Shown here: positions 24,714-35,778 of the stretch, piece after piece
Position numbering within the stretch: the first letter of the stretch is position 1
Layout: each line of letters begins with the position of its first letter
Origin: Alphaproteobacteria bacterium
GTDB taxonomy: Bacteria; Pseudomonadota; Alphaproteobacteria; Acetobacterales; Acetobacteraceae
Reading direction: 5' to 3'
Length of the DNA stretch: 64,000 nucleotides
Assembly (NCBI GenBank): GCA_026400815.1
Contig: JAPLOI010000077.1
Span: 62,001-126,000 of the forward strand
Program-made: the position numbers and the translations under genes
The notes under the pieces: model-generated
What the model saw: the letters and a program-made list of their open reading frames with translations, nothing else
Databases searched by the model: none
Told to the model about the DNA's origin: nothing

Positions 24714-25775
24714 CTAGATCAACTTCAACCGTCGCAGCACCACCAGCATAACGACGACGGATAGCACGATCAGCCCCATCGCCGCGGCAAAGCCGTGGCT
24801 GTGTTCGTCCACGAACGGCAGCCGCGCCACGTTCATGCCGAAGATGCCTGAGATCAGCGTGGGCGGCATCAGCAGCGCGGTGATCACCGACAGCAGCGCC
24901 AGCCGCTGGTTGGTCTGCGCCGTCTGGCGCGAGGCGATTTCGTCCTGCAGCGCATGCGCCCGGTTCTGCAGCGCGCCGATGTCACCCGCCAGGCTGTCCA
25001 GCCGTTCGCCCACATAGGCGCATTCCTCCAGCGCATCGGGCGTGAACCAAGCCGGCGGATTTGCCCCCAGCTCGCGCAGCAGCCCCCCCAGTGGTGGCAC
25101 CAGCCGCGCCATCCGTGTCGCATCGCGCCGCACTAGCCCCAGCGCCTCGAACTCCTGTTCGTCGCGGTCCAGCAGCGCATCCTCCACGAAATCCAGCCGG
25201 TCCCCCATGCGCCGCACCAGCAGCGCCATGGAATCGGCCAGCCCGTCGATCACCGCGTCGAACAGGTTCAGCACCCCGGGAAAGCGCCGCCCCGCCAGCA
25301 GCGCCTCGTGCAGCGCGCTCAGCGTGCGCACCTGCCGCCGTCGCGCGGTCACCAGCCGGCGCGGCTGCATCGCGAAGCGCCACGTGGTCATCTTGCGCGG
25401 ATCGGGCTCGGCGCCATGAATGAAGTCGGGCGCCATCCCAGCGATCACCTCTGGTTCGGCGGAAAGCTGGATCATGTCCGCCGGCTCCTCCAGCAGTTCC
25501 AGCGCGTCCGGCGGCAAGCCCGGCAAGGACTGCAGTACTGCGGTGCTGCGCGTATCGGCCAGGTCGAAATGCAGCCAGACCCAGCCCTCGTCCGGCGGCG
25601 GCGCCATCGCCGCGGCATGGTCCAGCCGGGTCGCCCGCCCTTCGGCGTCGAACCGATAGGCCCAGATCAGGCAGGGCACCCCCGCCACGGCCAATCCGGA
25701 ATCCGCAATCCCATCCTGGGTCGTCAAGGTCATCATCATCACCGCAATCGCAACGATACCACAGCACGCCAGCAT
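24714..25775 (-). CDS. CorA-type divalent cation transporter (CorA/ZntB family)
   Basis: Magnesium, cobalt or zinc channel. The product has a large cytosolic N-terminal domain, a long helix (about residues 200-285) and two C-terminal transmembrane helices. The hallmark GMN motif appears as IFGMNVARLP at the end of the first helix, and WALHFDL-type WVWLHFDLAD is near the N-terminus. This layout and the length fit ZntB as well as CorA; the GMN rather than GIN favours CorA-like permeation. ATG codons at 25739 (MMMTL) are a more likely start than 25775. It is convergent with the CocE gene across a composite repeat. Confidence 0.85.
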   Translation of the reverse strand: MLACCGIVAIAVMMMTLTTQDGIADSGLAVAGVPCLIWAYRFDAEGRATRLDHAAAMAPPPDEGWVWLHFDLADTRSTAVLQSLPGLPPDALELLEEPADMIQLSAEPEVIAGMAPDFIHGAEPDPRKMTTWRFAMQPRRLVTARRRQVRTLSALHEALLAGRRFPGVLNLFDAVIDGLADSMALLVRRMGDRLDFVEDALLDRDEQEFEALGLVRRDATRMARLVPPLGGLLRELGANPPAWFTPDALEECAYVGERLDSLAGDIGALQNRAHALQDEIASRQTAQTNQRLALLSVITALLMPPTLISGIFGMNVARLPFVDEHSHGFAAAMGLIVLSVVVMLVVLRRLKLI

Positions 25776-25895
25776 CCTGCCCGCGGCAGGTCATTGAACC
25801 CGGTCGCGCGCCCCCAGGTTCACCGGTCTGCAACAGGACCGGGGTTTGAAACACAACAAGCCCAGCACACTAGCGCATGCCACCGCCGCCGGTGT

Positions 25896-25916
25896 GACAG
25901 GCCGATGAAGCCTGTC
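25896..25916. promoter_or_regulatory. Inverted repeat in the promoter gap of the CoA-transferase gene
   Basis: GACAGGC (25896-25902) and GCCTGTC (25910-25916) form a perfect seven-base inverted repeat with loop CGATGAA, 31 bases before the downstream start. A second pair CCGGTC/GACCGG lies at 25823-25842. The 172-base gap serves divergent genes (the CorA-type gene and the CoA-transferase gene). The repeats could be operators for a dimeric regulator or RNA hairpins; no regulator gene is adjacent. Confidence 0.3.
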
Positions 25917-25947
25917 CGCCACCGCGACCGTCCTGTAGTCTCCAGCC

Positions 25948-27330
25948 ATGAGCACCGCCAGCCCCGCCCAGATCGCCGCCACCCTCTGCGCCCGCGTCGG
26001 GCTGAACGACGCGGCAACCCTCGGCGTGACCGGTATGGAGCCCGCGCTCCCATCCTCCTTCCGCGTTGATGCCGCCGCCGCCGCCAGCATCGGCGCCGCG
26101 GGCCTCGCGGCCGAGGCGATCTGGCGCCACCGCACCGGCGCAGGGCAGGGCGTCTCCATCGATATCCGCCACGCCGCCGCCGAGTTCCGCAGCGAGCGCT
26201 ATCTGCGCGTCGCCGGCCAGGAACCGAAGGAGATCTGGGACCCGATCGCCGGCGCCTATCCCACCGCCGATGGCTGGGTGCGCCTGCACACCAACTTCCC
26301 GCATCACCGCGACGGCATCCTCCAGCTGCTCGGCTGCGCCAACACGAAGGAGGATGTCGCCGCCGCCCTGCGCCGCCGCAAGGCCGAGGCGTTCGAGACC
26401 GAAGCCTGGAAGGCCGGCATGTGCGTCAGCGCCTATCGCAGCTTCGCCCAGTGGGATGCGCACCCCCACGCCCAGGCCCTGTCCGGCATCCCGCCGGTGC
26501 GGCTGGAACGCCTGCGCGATGCCGCGCCCATCCCCTTCGCCCCCAACCCCAGCCGCCCGCTGGAGGGCGTGCGCGTGCTCGATCTCACCCGCGTCATCGC
26601 CGGCCCCGTCGCCGGCCGCACCCTGGCCGCCCATGGCGCGGAGGTGCTGTATGTCGCCAGCCCCACCGTCCCCAATCTCCTGGCCCTGATCGCCGATACC
26701 GGCCGGGGCAAGCGCGCCTGCGCGATTGATCTCGAAACGGAGCAGGGCAGGGCGCAGCTCCGGGCCCTCGTTGAACAGGCCGATATCTTCCTGCAATCCT
26801 ATCGCCCCGGCGCGCTCGCCCGGCACGGCTTCGGCCCGGCCCAGGTCGCCGCCATGCGCCCGGGTATCGTGGTGGCCACGCTGTCGGCCTATGGCGATAC
26901 CGGCCCCTGGGCCGGCAAGCGCGGCTTCGATTCCCTGGTGCAGACCTCCACCGGCTTCAACCATGCGGAAGCCGAGGCTGCCGGCGCCAGCAGCCCGAAG
27001 GTGCTGCCCTGCCAGGCGCTCGATCACGCCAGCGGCTACCTCTTCGCCCTCGGCGCCATGGCCGCCCGCCTGCGCCAGGCCCGGGAGGGCGGCAGCTGGA
27101 AGGTGAGCGTGGCACTCGCCACCACCGGCCACTGGCTGCGCAGTCTCGGCCGCATCGACGGCCTCGCCGCACCAGACCAGGACCTCGCCGCCGTGCAGGA
27201 CCTGCTGCAACCCAGCAGCTTCGGCCCCACCGCCACCACAGCGATCAGCCACGCCGCCCAGCTCTCCGCCACCCCGGCCCGCTGGACCCGCGGCGCCTCC
27301 GAACTCGGGCAGGACCAGCCCGTCTGGTGA
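25948..27330 (+). CDS. CaiB/BaiF family CoA-transferase with permuted halves
   Basis: A 460-residue class III CoA-transferase, which swaps CoA between an acyl-CoA and a free acid. The order of segments is reversed from the usual family. The stretch GQGVSIDIRHAAAEF, which normally lies in the middle, comes near residue 68, while LEGVRVLDLTRVIAGPVAGR, normally the N-terminus, appears near residue 210, followed by RGKRACAIDLET and GYGDTGPWAGK-type segments. ATG 25948 begins right after the promoter gap. It precedes alaS by 86 bases but shares no evident function with it. Confidence 0.82.
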   Translation: MSTASPAQIAATLCARVGLNDAATLGVTGMEPALPSSFRVDAAAAASIGAAGLAAEAIWRHRTGAGQGVSIDIRHAAAEFRSERYLRVAGQEPKEIWDPIAGAYPTADGWVRLHTNFPHHRDGILQLLGCANTKEDVAAALRRRKAEAFETEAWKAGMCVSAYRSFAQWDAHPHAQALSGIPPVRLERLRDAAPIPFAPNPSRPLEGVRVLDLTRVIAGPVAGRTLAAHGAEVLYVASPTVPNLLALIADTGRGKRACAIDLETEQGRAQLRALVEQADIFLQSYRPGALARHGFGPAQVAAMRPGIVVATLSAYGDTGPWAGKRGFDSLVQTSTGFNHAEAEAAGASSPKVLPCQALDHASGYLFALGAMAARLRQAREGGSWKVSVALATTGHWLRSLGRIDGLAAPDQDLAAVQDLLQPSSFGPTATTAISHAAQLSATPARWTRGASELGQDQPVW

Positions 27331-27416
27331 CCAGCCCCTCGCCCCGCGCGCGTGACATGCGGCCCCCCCTGCGCTAGGTGAACCGCCCCGCTTCCACACC
27401 TTGCCCGGGCTGGAAA

Positions 27417-30047
27417 ATGACCTCCTCGAACGATATCCGCGCCACCTTCCTGGATTACTTCGCCCGCCACGGCCACACCGTGGTCGAGAGCAGCCCCCTG
27501 GTGCCGCGCAACGACCCCACCCTGATGTTCGCCAACTCGGGGATGGTCCAGTTCAAGAACGTCTTCACCGGCCAGGAGAAGCGCGCCTACAGCCGCGCCA
27601 CCACTGCGCAGAAATGCGTCCGCGCCGGCGGCAAGCACAACGACCTCGATAATGTCGGCTACACCGCCCGCCACCACACCTTCTTCGAGATGCTGGGCAA
27701 TTTCTCCTTCGGCGACTACTTCAAGGACCAGGCCATCTACCACGCCTGGACCCTGCTGACGAAGGACTTCGCCCTCCCGAAGGACAAGCTGCTCGTCACC
27801 GTCTATTCCGAGGACGAAGACGCCGCTGCCCTGTGGAAGAAGATCGCTGGCCTGCCGGAAAGCCGCATCATCCGCATTTCCACCTCCGACAATTTCTGGC
27901 GCATGGGCGATACCGGCCCCTGCGGCCCCTGCTCGGAGATCTTCTACGACCACGGCGACAAGATCGCGGGCGGCCCCCCGGGCAGCCCCGATGAGGATGG
28001 CGACCGCTTCATCGAGATCTGGAACAACGTTTTCATGCAGTTCGAGGAAGGGCCGCCCGGCGTGCGCAAGCCGCTGCCGCGCCCCTCGATCGACACCGGC
28101 ATGGGCCTGGAGCGCTTCGCCGCCATCCTCCAGGGCAAGCACGACAACTACGACACCGACACGATGCGCGCCCTCATCCTGGCCAGCGCCGAAGCCACTA
28201 GCCAGGACCCGGACGGCCCGTTCCGCGCCAGCCACCGCGTGGTGGCCGACCACCTGCGCGCCACGTCGTTCCTGATTGCCGAGGGCGTCATGCCCAGCAA
28301 CGAGGGCCGCGGCTACGTGCTCCGCCGCATCATGCGCCGCGCCATGCGCCACGCCCACATGATGGGCGCGCGCGACCCGATCATGCACCGCCTCGTCCCC
28401 GCCCTGGTCCGCCAGATGGGCAGCGCCTATCCGGAGCTGGTCCGCGGCGAGACGCTCATCGCCGACACGCTCCGCCTGGAGGAAACCCGCTTCAAGGCCA
28501 TGCTGGATCGCGGCCTGGGCCTGCTGGCGGAGGAAACCGCCATGCTCGCCCCGGGCGACAAGCTCGCGGGCGCCGTCGCCTTCAAGCTCTACGACACCTT
28601 CGGCTTCCCGCTCGACCTCACCCAGGACGCGCTGCGTGAGCAGGGCCAGTCCGTCGATGTCGATGGCTTCAACACCGCCATGGAGGAGCAGCGCAAGCGC
28701 GCCCGCGCCGCCTGGGCCGGCAGCGGCGAGGCCGCCACCGAAACCGTCTGGTTCGACCTCAAGCAGAAGCTCGGCGCCAGCGAGTTCCTCGGCTACGCCA
28801 CCGAAGCCGCCGAGGGCGAGATCACCGCCCTCGTCGTCGCCGGCCATCCGGTCCCGACGGCCGAAGCCGGCCAGGAAGTCGCGGTCATCCTCAACCAGAC
28901 CCCGTTCTACGCCGAATCAGGCGGCCAGGTGGGCGACACCGGCATCATCGCCGGCCCCGGCTTCAGCATCACTATCCACGACACCCAGAAGAAGGTCGGC
29001 GACCTCTTTGTCCATCTCGGCCGCGTCACCGAAGGCGTCGCCGAGATCGGCAAGCCCGTCGCCGCCACGGTGGACCACGCCCGCCGCAGCGCCATCCGCG
29101 CCCACCACAGCGCCACCCACCTGCTGCACGAGGCGCTCCGCCGCCGCCTCGGCGACCACGTGGCCCAGAAGGGCAGCCTGAACGCGCCCGACCGCCTGCG
29201 TTTCGACGTCAGCCAGCCCACCCCCATTACGCGCGACGACCTCGCCGTGGTGGAAGCCGAGGTGAACGCCCGCATCCGCGAGAACGCCGAGGTCACCACC
29301 CGGCTCATGACCCCCGACGCCGCCGTGGCCGAAGGTGCGCGCGCCCTGTTCGGCGAGAAATACGGCGAGGAAGTCCGCGTCGTTGCCATGGGCGACGACA
29401 ATGGCCGCGCCTATTCGATCGAGCTCTGCGGCGGCACCCATGTCCGCCGCACCGGCGATATCGGCCTGATGCGCATCCTGTCCGAAAGTGCCGTCTCTGC
29501 CGGCGTCCGCCGCGTGGAAGCCGTGGTCGGCGAAGCCGCCCTGGCCGCCATCGCCGAGAACGACCGCCGCCTGCTCGAGGTCGCCATCGCCCTCCGCGCC
29601 GCGCCCGCCGAAGTGCCGGAGCGCGTCGCCGCCCTGGTGGAGGAGCGCCGCAAGCTGGAACGCCAGGTGCAGGAACTGCAGAAGAAGCTCGCCACCGGCG
29701 GCACCACCAGCGAGGCGGAAACCGTCAACGGCATCACGCTGGCCGCCCGCAATCTCGGCGAGGTCCCCGCCCGCGACCTCAAGGGCATCGCGGAGGCCAT
29801 CGGCCAGCAGATCGGCGAGGGCGTCGTCGCCCTGGTTTCCACCGCCGAAGGCAAGGCCAGCATCGTGGTGTCTGTCTCCGCCGGCCTCACGGGCCGGGTC
29901 AGCGCCGTCGATCTCGTGCGCGCCGCCAGTGCGGCCGTCGGCGGCAAGGGCGGCGGCGGAAGGCCCGACATGGCCCAGGCCGGGGGCCCTGATGCCGCAA
30001 AGGCCGATGACGCTTTGGCCGCGGTACGGGCGGCGCTCGCGGGCTAA
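27417..30047 (+). CDS. alaS: Alanyl-tRNA synthetase
   Basis: Charges tRNA-Ala in the cytoplasm. The 876-residue product has the class II core ([20 protein letters not shown] near residue 35, then the [14 protein letters not shown] and [19 protein letters not shown]), a tRNA-recognition domain, and the editing domain with [12 protein letters not shown] and the zinc motif [15 protein letters not shown]-terminal C-Ala domain is present. Its length is standard. ATG 27417 gives the usual [15 protein letters not shown] start; the upstream GTG 27378 adds 13 unconserved residues. In many alphaproteobacteria alaS follows recA directly, but here it lies 17 kb away. Confidence 0.98.
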   Translation: MTSSNDIRATFLDYFARHGHTVVESSPLVPRNDPTLMFANSGMVQFKNVFTGQEKRAYSRATTAQKCVRAGGKHNDLDNVGYTARHHTFFEMLGNFSFGDYFKDQAIYHAWTLLTKDFALPKDKLLVTVYSEDEDAAALWKKIAGLPESRIIRISTSDNFWRMGDTGPCGPCSEIFYDHGDKIAGGPPGSPDEDGDRFIEIWNNVFMQFEEGPPGVRKPLPRPSIDTGMGLERFAAILQGKHDNYDTDTMRALILASAEATSQDPDGPFRASHRVVADHLRATSFLIAEGVMPSNEGRGYVLRRIMRRAMRHAHMMGARDPIMHRLVPALVRQMGSAYPELVRGETLIADTLRLEETRFKAMLDRGLGLLAEETAMLAPGDKLAGAVAFKLYDTFGFPLDLTQDALREQGQSVDVDGFNTAMEEQRKRARAAWAGSGEAATETVWFDLKQKLGASEFLGYATEAAEGEITALVVAGHPVPTAEAGQEVAVILNQTPFYAESGGQVGDTGIIAGPGFSITIHDTQKKVGDLFVHLGRVTEGVAEIGKPVAATVDHARRSAIRAHHSATHLLHEALRRRLGDHVAQKGSLNAPDRLRFDVSQPTPITRDDLAVVEAEVNARIRENAEVTTRLMTPDAAVAEGARALFGEKYGEEVRVVAMGDDNGRAYSIELCGGTHVRRTGDIGLMRILSESAVSAGVRRVEAVVGEAALAAIAENDRRLLEVAIALRAAPAEVPERVAALVEERRKLERQVQELQKKLATGGTTSEAETVNGITLAARNLGEVPARDLKGIAEAIGQQIGEGVVALVSTAEGKASIVVSVSAGLTGRVSAVDLVRAASAAVGGKGGGGRPDMAQAGGPDAAKADDALAAVRAALAG

Positions 30048-30070
30048 GCTCCGATCGCCAAACGCGCCGG

Positions 30071-32575
30071 CTACGGCAGGACCGTCTCCAACACGCGGCA
30101 AAGGTCCTCCCGGCCCGCCTGCCAGAGCGTGAGGTGATAGCCCGGGATCGTGTGGCGCCTGACGCTCCGCGCGAGCCCGGACCAGCCGAGATCATCGGGA
30201 AGACCGGCGAGATGTGGCCCGCTCCCAGCGCTGCGGATCAGCACGAGGTCGAGCGGTGCGGCGCTGGCATGGTATTGGGCGGCGATGCGGTAGCGCCGTT
30301 CGGCGGCGGCCCGCCATGGCGCATCGGGATCCCCTGGTTCGAGGCCGGCGCCGACAGGCGTGGTCGGCGCATCAATGATCACGACGCAGGGCACGGCCCA
30401 GCCGGCCGCCTGCATCTGCGCGCCAAGTTCCCAGGCAAGCCTGCCGCCGAACGACCAGCCGATGGGGATGCCGCCAGGGTGCTCCGCATGGCCGGCGGCG
30501 CGAAGGGCCGCGAACATCAGCGCCGCATGCGCCTCCAGGCTATCGGCGGGCCGCGTGGCATCGTCGCCGGCCGGGTCGCGCAGGCCCAGCCAGGCACGCC
30601 CTGGCGGCATGAGCGGCAGCAACGCCGGAACCCCGTGCCAGCCACCGCCCACGTCGTGCGGCCATAGCAACGGCGCCACATCCGTGGCACCCGCCCGCAG
30701 CGTGGCGATGGCCCCATGCAGGCTGCCGGCACTCGATGAGCTGGCCTCAATCCACGCCGCGATGCGGCGCGGCGTGCGCGCGGCGACAACCGCCTCCAGC
30801 GGCACCAGCCTGCCGAAATGCTGCTCCAGCGCGACCGCAAGGCCGATCATGCCGATGGAATCGCCGCCAAGCGCCAGCAGGTCTTGATCGGCCCCTGGTG
30901 CGGCAGGGAGATCGAGGATTTCGCTGGCGATCGCGGCAATCGTGGCAGACGGGCCGTGGGCGTGCTGGGTATCCGTCGCGGCCAGCGCGGCATCGTCGTG
31001 GGCCAGGGCCGTGCGGTCCACCTTGAAGTTGGGCAGCAGCGCAATCCGGTCCCGGATCACAAGCGTGGCAGGGACCATCGGCGGCGGCAGGATGCGGCGC
31101 AACGCGGCCAGCAGCGCACCCTGGGTGGGCACGATCCCGGTGAGGCGTGGCACCACGTGCCCGACCAGTTGCGGATGCCCGCCAGTCGCCGCTGCGGCCC
31201 GCACCAGAACGGCCGCCTCGGCGACACCGGGCAGGGATTTCAGCGCGACCTCGACGGCGGCGAGCTCCACCCGCTGGCCACCCAGCTTCACCATCTGGTC
31301 CGTGCGGCCGAGATGTTCCAGCAGCCCGTCCGCACGCCAGCATCCCAGGTCACCGGTCCGGTAGCGCCGCCAGCCGGGGCGGGCGGGATCGTCGGAGAAG
31401 CGCTCGGCCGTCAATGCATCGGCACGCCAGTAGCCGCGCGCGATGTAGGGTGAGCAGACGACGATCTCGCCGACCTCACCCCGCGGCACCGCCCGCCCGG
31501 TTTCGTCCACCAGCAGGGCGAGCCGGTCTGGCATGGGGTGCCCAACGGGAACGCGGCCTTCAGGCAGCGGGGCATCGCGGGCGACAAAGCGATGGACGTA
31601 GATGGTGGAGGCCTCGGTCGCGCCCAGGCCGGTATAGAGCAACGCATTCGGAAACAGACGAAAGAACGCGCCGACATCGTCCCGGTCGACGCGGTCGCCG
31701 GCGACATAGCCGAGACGGACGCAGGGCAGCGGGGGTGTATTGGCGGCGGCCAGGTGCCGGAGCAGTGCGGGCACTGAATGGTAGATCGAAGGTGCTGCGT
31801 CGCGCAGGAACTCCGCCATCGCAGCTGTGCCGTGGTGCGGCGGCTGGATATGCAGGCTGGCGCCGGTGAGCAGGGCTGCCCAGATGTCGCGCACGGCGCC
31901 CGCGGTGGCGGGGGAGTAGAACGAGGTCAGCCGGTCCTGCGGCGTGAGATGGGCTGCATTGGCGTATTGCATCACGTCGTGCAGCAGGCCGCGGTGGTCC
32001 TGGAACACCCCTTTGGGCGCGCCGGTGCTGCCGGAGGTATAGAGGATCCAGGCGATGGCCGCCGGATCGGGCGGGATGATGGTCCGGGGGCCTTCGGCCA
32101 GGGTCTCCAGGGCAATCACCGGAATGCCGGGCACGAGCATCGCGGCGCGGGCCACCAGCGGTCCGGCGCTGACCATCGCGGCTAGGCCGGCATTCGCTGC
32201 GATGGCGGCGAGGCGGGCCGCAGGGTGCTGCGCATCGAGCGGCACATAGGCGGCCCCTGCGCGCAAGATGCCAAGCATGGCCGCTGGGGCGCGTGCCTCA
32301 TGCCCCAGCAGGATGCCGACCGGCGCGCCGGTCGGAACAGCGGCGGCAACGCCCGCGGCGATACGGTCCGCAAGGCGGGAGAGGTCCGCGTAGGTGAACG
32401 CGCGCTCTGCGTCGGCCACGGCGAGGCGGCTGGCATGGGCCGAAGCGGTGGCCGCAAAGCGGGAATGTACGCTGGCGCGCAGGGCGCTGTCGGGGAAGGG
32501 AGCGAAGGCACGGTCCACCGGCCCGCCGTGGTCGATCGGGAGCGGGTTCGACAGCCGTGGCGTCGCTTCGGACAT
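30071..32575 (-). CDS. Single-module NRPS-like enzyme (adenylation-thiolation-thioesterase)
   Basis: An 834-residue protein. The adenylation domain (about 40-530) has FTYADLSRLADRI, RAGAAYVPLD, ILYTSGSTGAPKGV, TEAS, YRTGDLG, GRTDQMVKLGGQRVEL and NFKVDR, the catalytic Lys. A carrier domain follows with LALGGDSIG, the phosphopantetheine Ser, near residue 565. A type I thioesterase ends the chain with IGWSFGG, VIIDAPTT and PGYHLTLW as Ser-Asp-His. There is no condensation domain. In motif A4 the segment reads YSPATAGAVRDIW, so the Asp that normally binds the substrate amino group is missing, which points to an acid without an alpha-amino group. Such A-T-TE enzymes can dimerise aryl-pyruvates; the product here is unknown. 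It lies alone between alaS and an ABC-F gene. Confidence 0.85.
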   Translation of the reverse strand: MSEATPRLSNPLPIDHGGPVDRAFAPFPDSALRASVHSRFAATASAHASRLAVADAERAFTYADLSRLADRIAAGVAAAVPTGAPVGILLGHEARAPAAMLGILRAGAAYVPLDAQHPAARLAAIAANAGLAAMVSAGPLVARAAMLVPGIPVIALETLAEGPRTIIPPDPAAIAWILYTSGSTGAPKGVFQDHRGLLHDVMQYANAAHLTPQDRLTSFYSPATAGAVRDIWAALLTGASLHIQPPHHGTAAMAEFLRDAAPSIYHSVPALLRHLAAANTPPLPCVRLGYVAGDRVDRDDVGAFFRLFPNALLYTGLGATEASTIYVHRFVARDAPLPEGRVPVGHPMPDRLALLVDETGRAVPRGEVGEIVVCSPYIARGYWRADALTAERFSDDPARPGWRRYRTGDLGCWRADGLLEHLGRTDQMVKLGGQRVELAAVEVALKSLPGVAEAAVLVRAAAATGGHPQLVGHVVPRLTGIVPTQGALLAALRRILPPPMVPATLVIRDRIALLPNFKVDRTALAHDDAALAATDTQHAHGPSATIAAIASEILDLPAAPGADQDLLALGGDSIGMIGLAVALEQHFGRLVPLEAVVAARTPRRIAAWIEASSSSAGSLHGAIATLRAGATDVAPLLWPHDVGGGWHGVPALLPLMPPGRAWLGLRDPAGDDATRPADSLEAHAALMFAALRAAGHAEHPGGIPIGWSFGGRLAWELGAQMQAAGWAVPCVVIIDAPTTPVGAGLEPGDPDAPWRAAAERRYRIAAQYHASAAPLDLVLIRSAGSGPHLAGLPDDLGWSGLARSVRRHTIPGYHLTLWQAGREDLCRVLETVLP

Positions 32576-32743
32576 CGCAACTATCTTTCACAGGCAGCAC
32601 AGAAGACCCATGCGCCGCGGGGCTCCCCGCCCGGACCTATGGGCCAGGCGCGTTGCCATTCGGTGAAATGTCGGGCGCTGGGAACCGCCCTGGCCGTGCC
32701 GAGCCTTCAGCACACCGGTATCGCCTGGTGGGGGCCGGTCGGC

Positions 32744-34366
<1,623 letters not shown>

Positions 34367-34399
34367 GGCGCGGCGTGCCCGGGGCGGTTGTGCCGCGCC

Positions 34400-35656
34400 T
34401 TATGCCAAACGCTGCTGCGCTGCACCATCGGGGGTGCCGCGCACCAGCCCGGCGAACAGGGCGGCAACCAGGGCGATGGCCCCGGCGGCGAGGAAGATCG
34501 GCAGGTAGCTGCCCAGATGGTCGCGCAGCACGCCACCGGCAAAGGCCGCCACCCCGCTGCCAACCTGGTGGATGGCGTTGATCCAGCCATACATCAGGCT
34601 GCCGCGCTCCGGCCCGAAATGCTGGGTGCACAGCTTCACCATCGGCGGCACGGTGGCGACCCAATCGAGCCCGCTCACCATGATGACGATGGCGAACCCC
34701 ACCGGGCTGTCGAAGCTGAAGGGCAGGAAGGCCAGCGCGATGGCGCGGGTGACGAAGTAGCCGACGAGCAGCAAGCGGCTGTCGAACCGGTCCGTCAGCC
34801 AGCCGGAGGCGAGTGCGCCGATCACGTTGAACACGCCCATGGCGGCCACAACGCCCGCGCTCTGCACCGCGGTGAAGCCGAACTCCATGCAGGCCGGGAT
34901 CATGTGGGTGCCGACGAAGCCGTTGGAGGTGGCGCCGCAGATCACGAAGGCGCCGGCCAGCAGCAGGAAGGTGCGGTTGCGCAACCCCTCGCCGAGGGCC
35001 GAGAAGGTGCGGGCGAACGGGTTGCCGGCCGGCGGCGGCACGGGGCGCGGTGGGCCGGTTTCGCCATAGGATCGCAGGCCGATCTGTTCCGGCCGGTCGC
35101 GCATCCACAGCGCGGTGATCGGAATGAGGGCGGCAAGCACGCCGGCGATGGCCAGCACCATGGCGCGCCAGCCGAACGTCTCGCTGGTCCAGGCCAGCAG
35201 CGGCAGCAGCAGCAGCGTGCCGGCCGCGGCCCCGGCGGTGAGCGCCCCGGTCACCACCCCGCGATGCACCGTGAACCAGCGCCCGGCGACCACCGGCACC
35301 AGCACCATGGAGATCACGCCACCGCCCAGCCCGGCCACCAGCCCCCACAGCACCGTCAGCTGCCAAGTGGCGGTGATCAGCGGCGTGGCAGCAGCGCCGG
35401 CCACGATCAGGGCCAGGGAGGCCAACACCGTGCGGCGCACACCCCAGCGGTCCATCACCGCCACGGCGAACGGGCCGATCAGGCCATACAGCAGCAGGTT
35501 GATCCCGAAGGCGAAGGAGATCGCGCCCGCGCTCCAGCCGAATTCGCGCTGCAGCGGCGGCAGCAGCACGCCAGGCGCGGCGCGCATGCCGGCGGAGGCC
35601 GCGAGCACCAGCAGCGTGACGCCGGCGACGACCCAGGCGTAGTGCAGGCGGTGCAT
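34400..35656 (-). CDS. MFS transporter
   Basis: A 418-residue, twelve-helix major facilitator protein. It has MHRLHYAWVVAGVTLLVLAASAG as helix 1, loop 2-3 element GPFAVAVMDRWGVRR and a central loop rich in Pro/Arg (RPEQIGLRSYGETGPPRPVPPPAGNP). The second half begins NRTFLLLAGAFVICGATSNGFVGTHMIP, a pattern shared with monocarboxylate/oxalate-formate-type carriers. It lies directly upstream of the ABC-F gene on the same strand and diverges from the chemoreceptor gene. Substrate unknown, perhaps an organic acid. Confidence 0.87.
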   Translation of the reverse strand: MHRLHYAWVVAGVTLLVLAASAGMRAAPGVLLPPLQREFGWSAGAISFAFGINLLLYGLIGPFAVAVMDRWGVRRTVLASLALIVAGAAATPLITATWQLTVLWGLVAGLGGGVISMVLVPVVAGRWFTVHRGVVTGALTAGAAAGTLLLLPLLAWTSETFGWRAMVLAIAGVLAALIPITALWMRDRPEQIGLRSYGETGPPRPVPPPAGNPFARTFSALGEGLRNRTFLLLAGAFVICGATSNGFVGTHMIPACMEFGFTAVQSAGVVAAMGVFNVIGALASGWLTDRFDSRLLLVGYFVTRAIALAFLPFSFDSPVGFAIVIMVSGLDWVATVPPMVKLCTQHFGPERGSLMYGWINAIHQVGSGVAAFAGGVLRDHLGSYLPIFLAAGAIALVAALFAGLVRGTPDGAAQQRLA

Positions 35657-35778
35657 GGCGATCCTCCGGCCCTATGGATAACCGCCGCGGGGCAAGGCGG
35701 CCAGACGTGCTGGGGTTTTTCCGCTTGTTAAGGTGAAGGGCGTATGGCGGGCGGGATCAGCAACGGCGGGATCCACCC

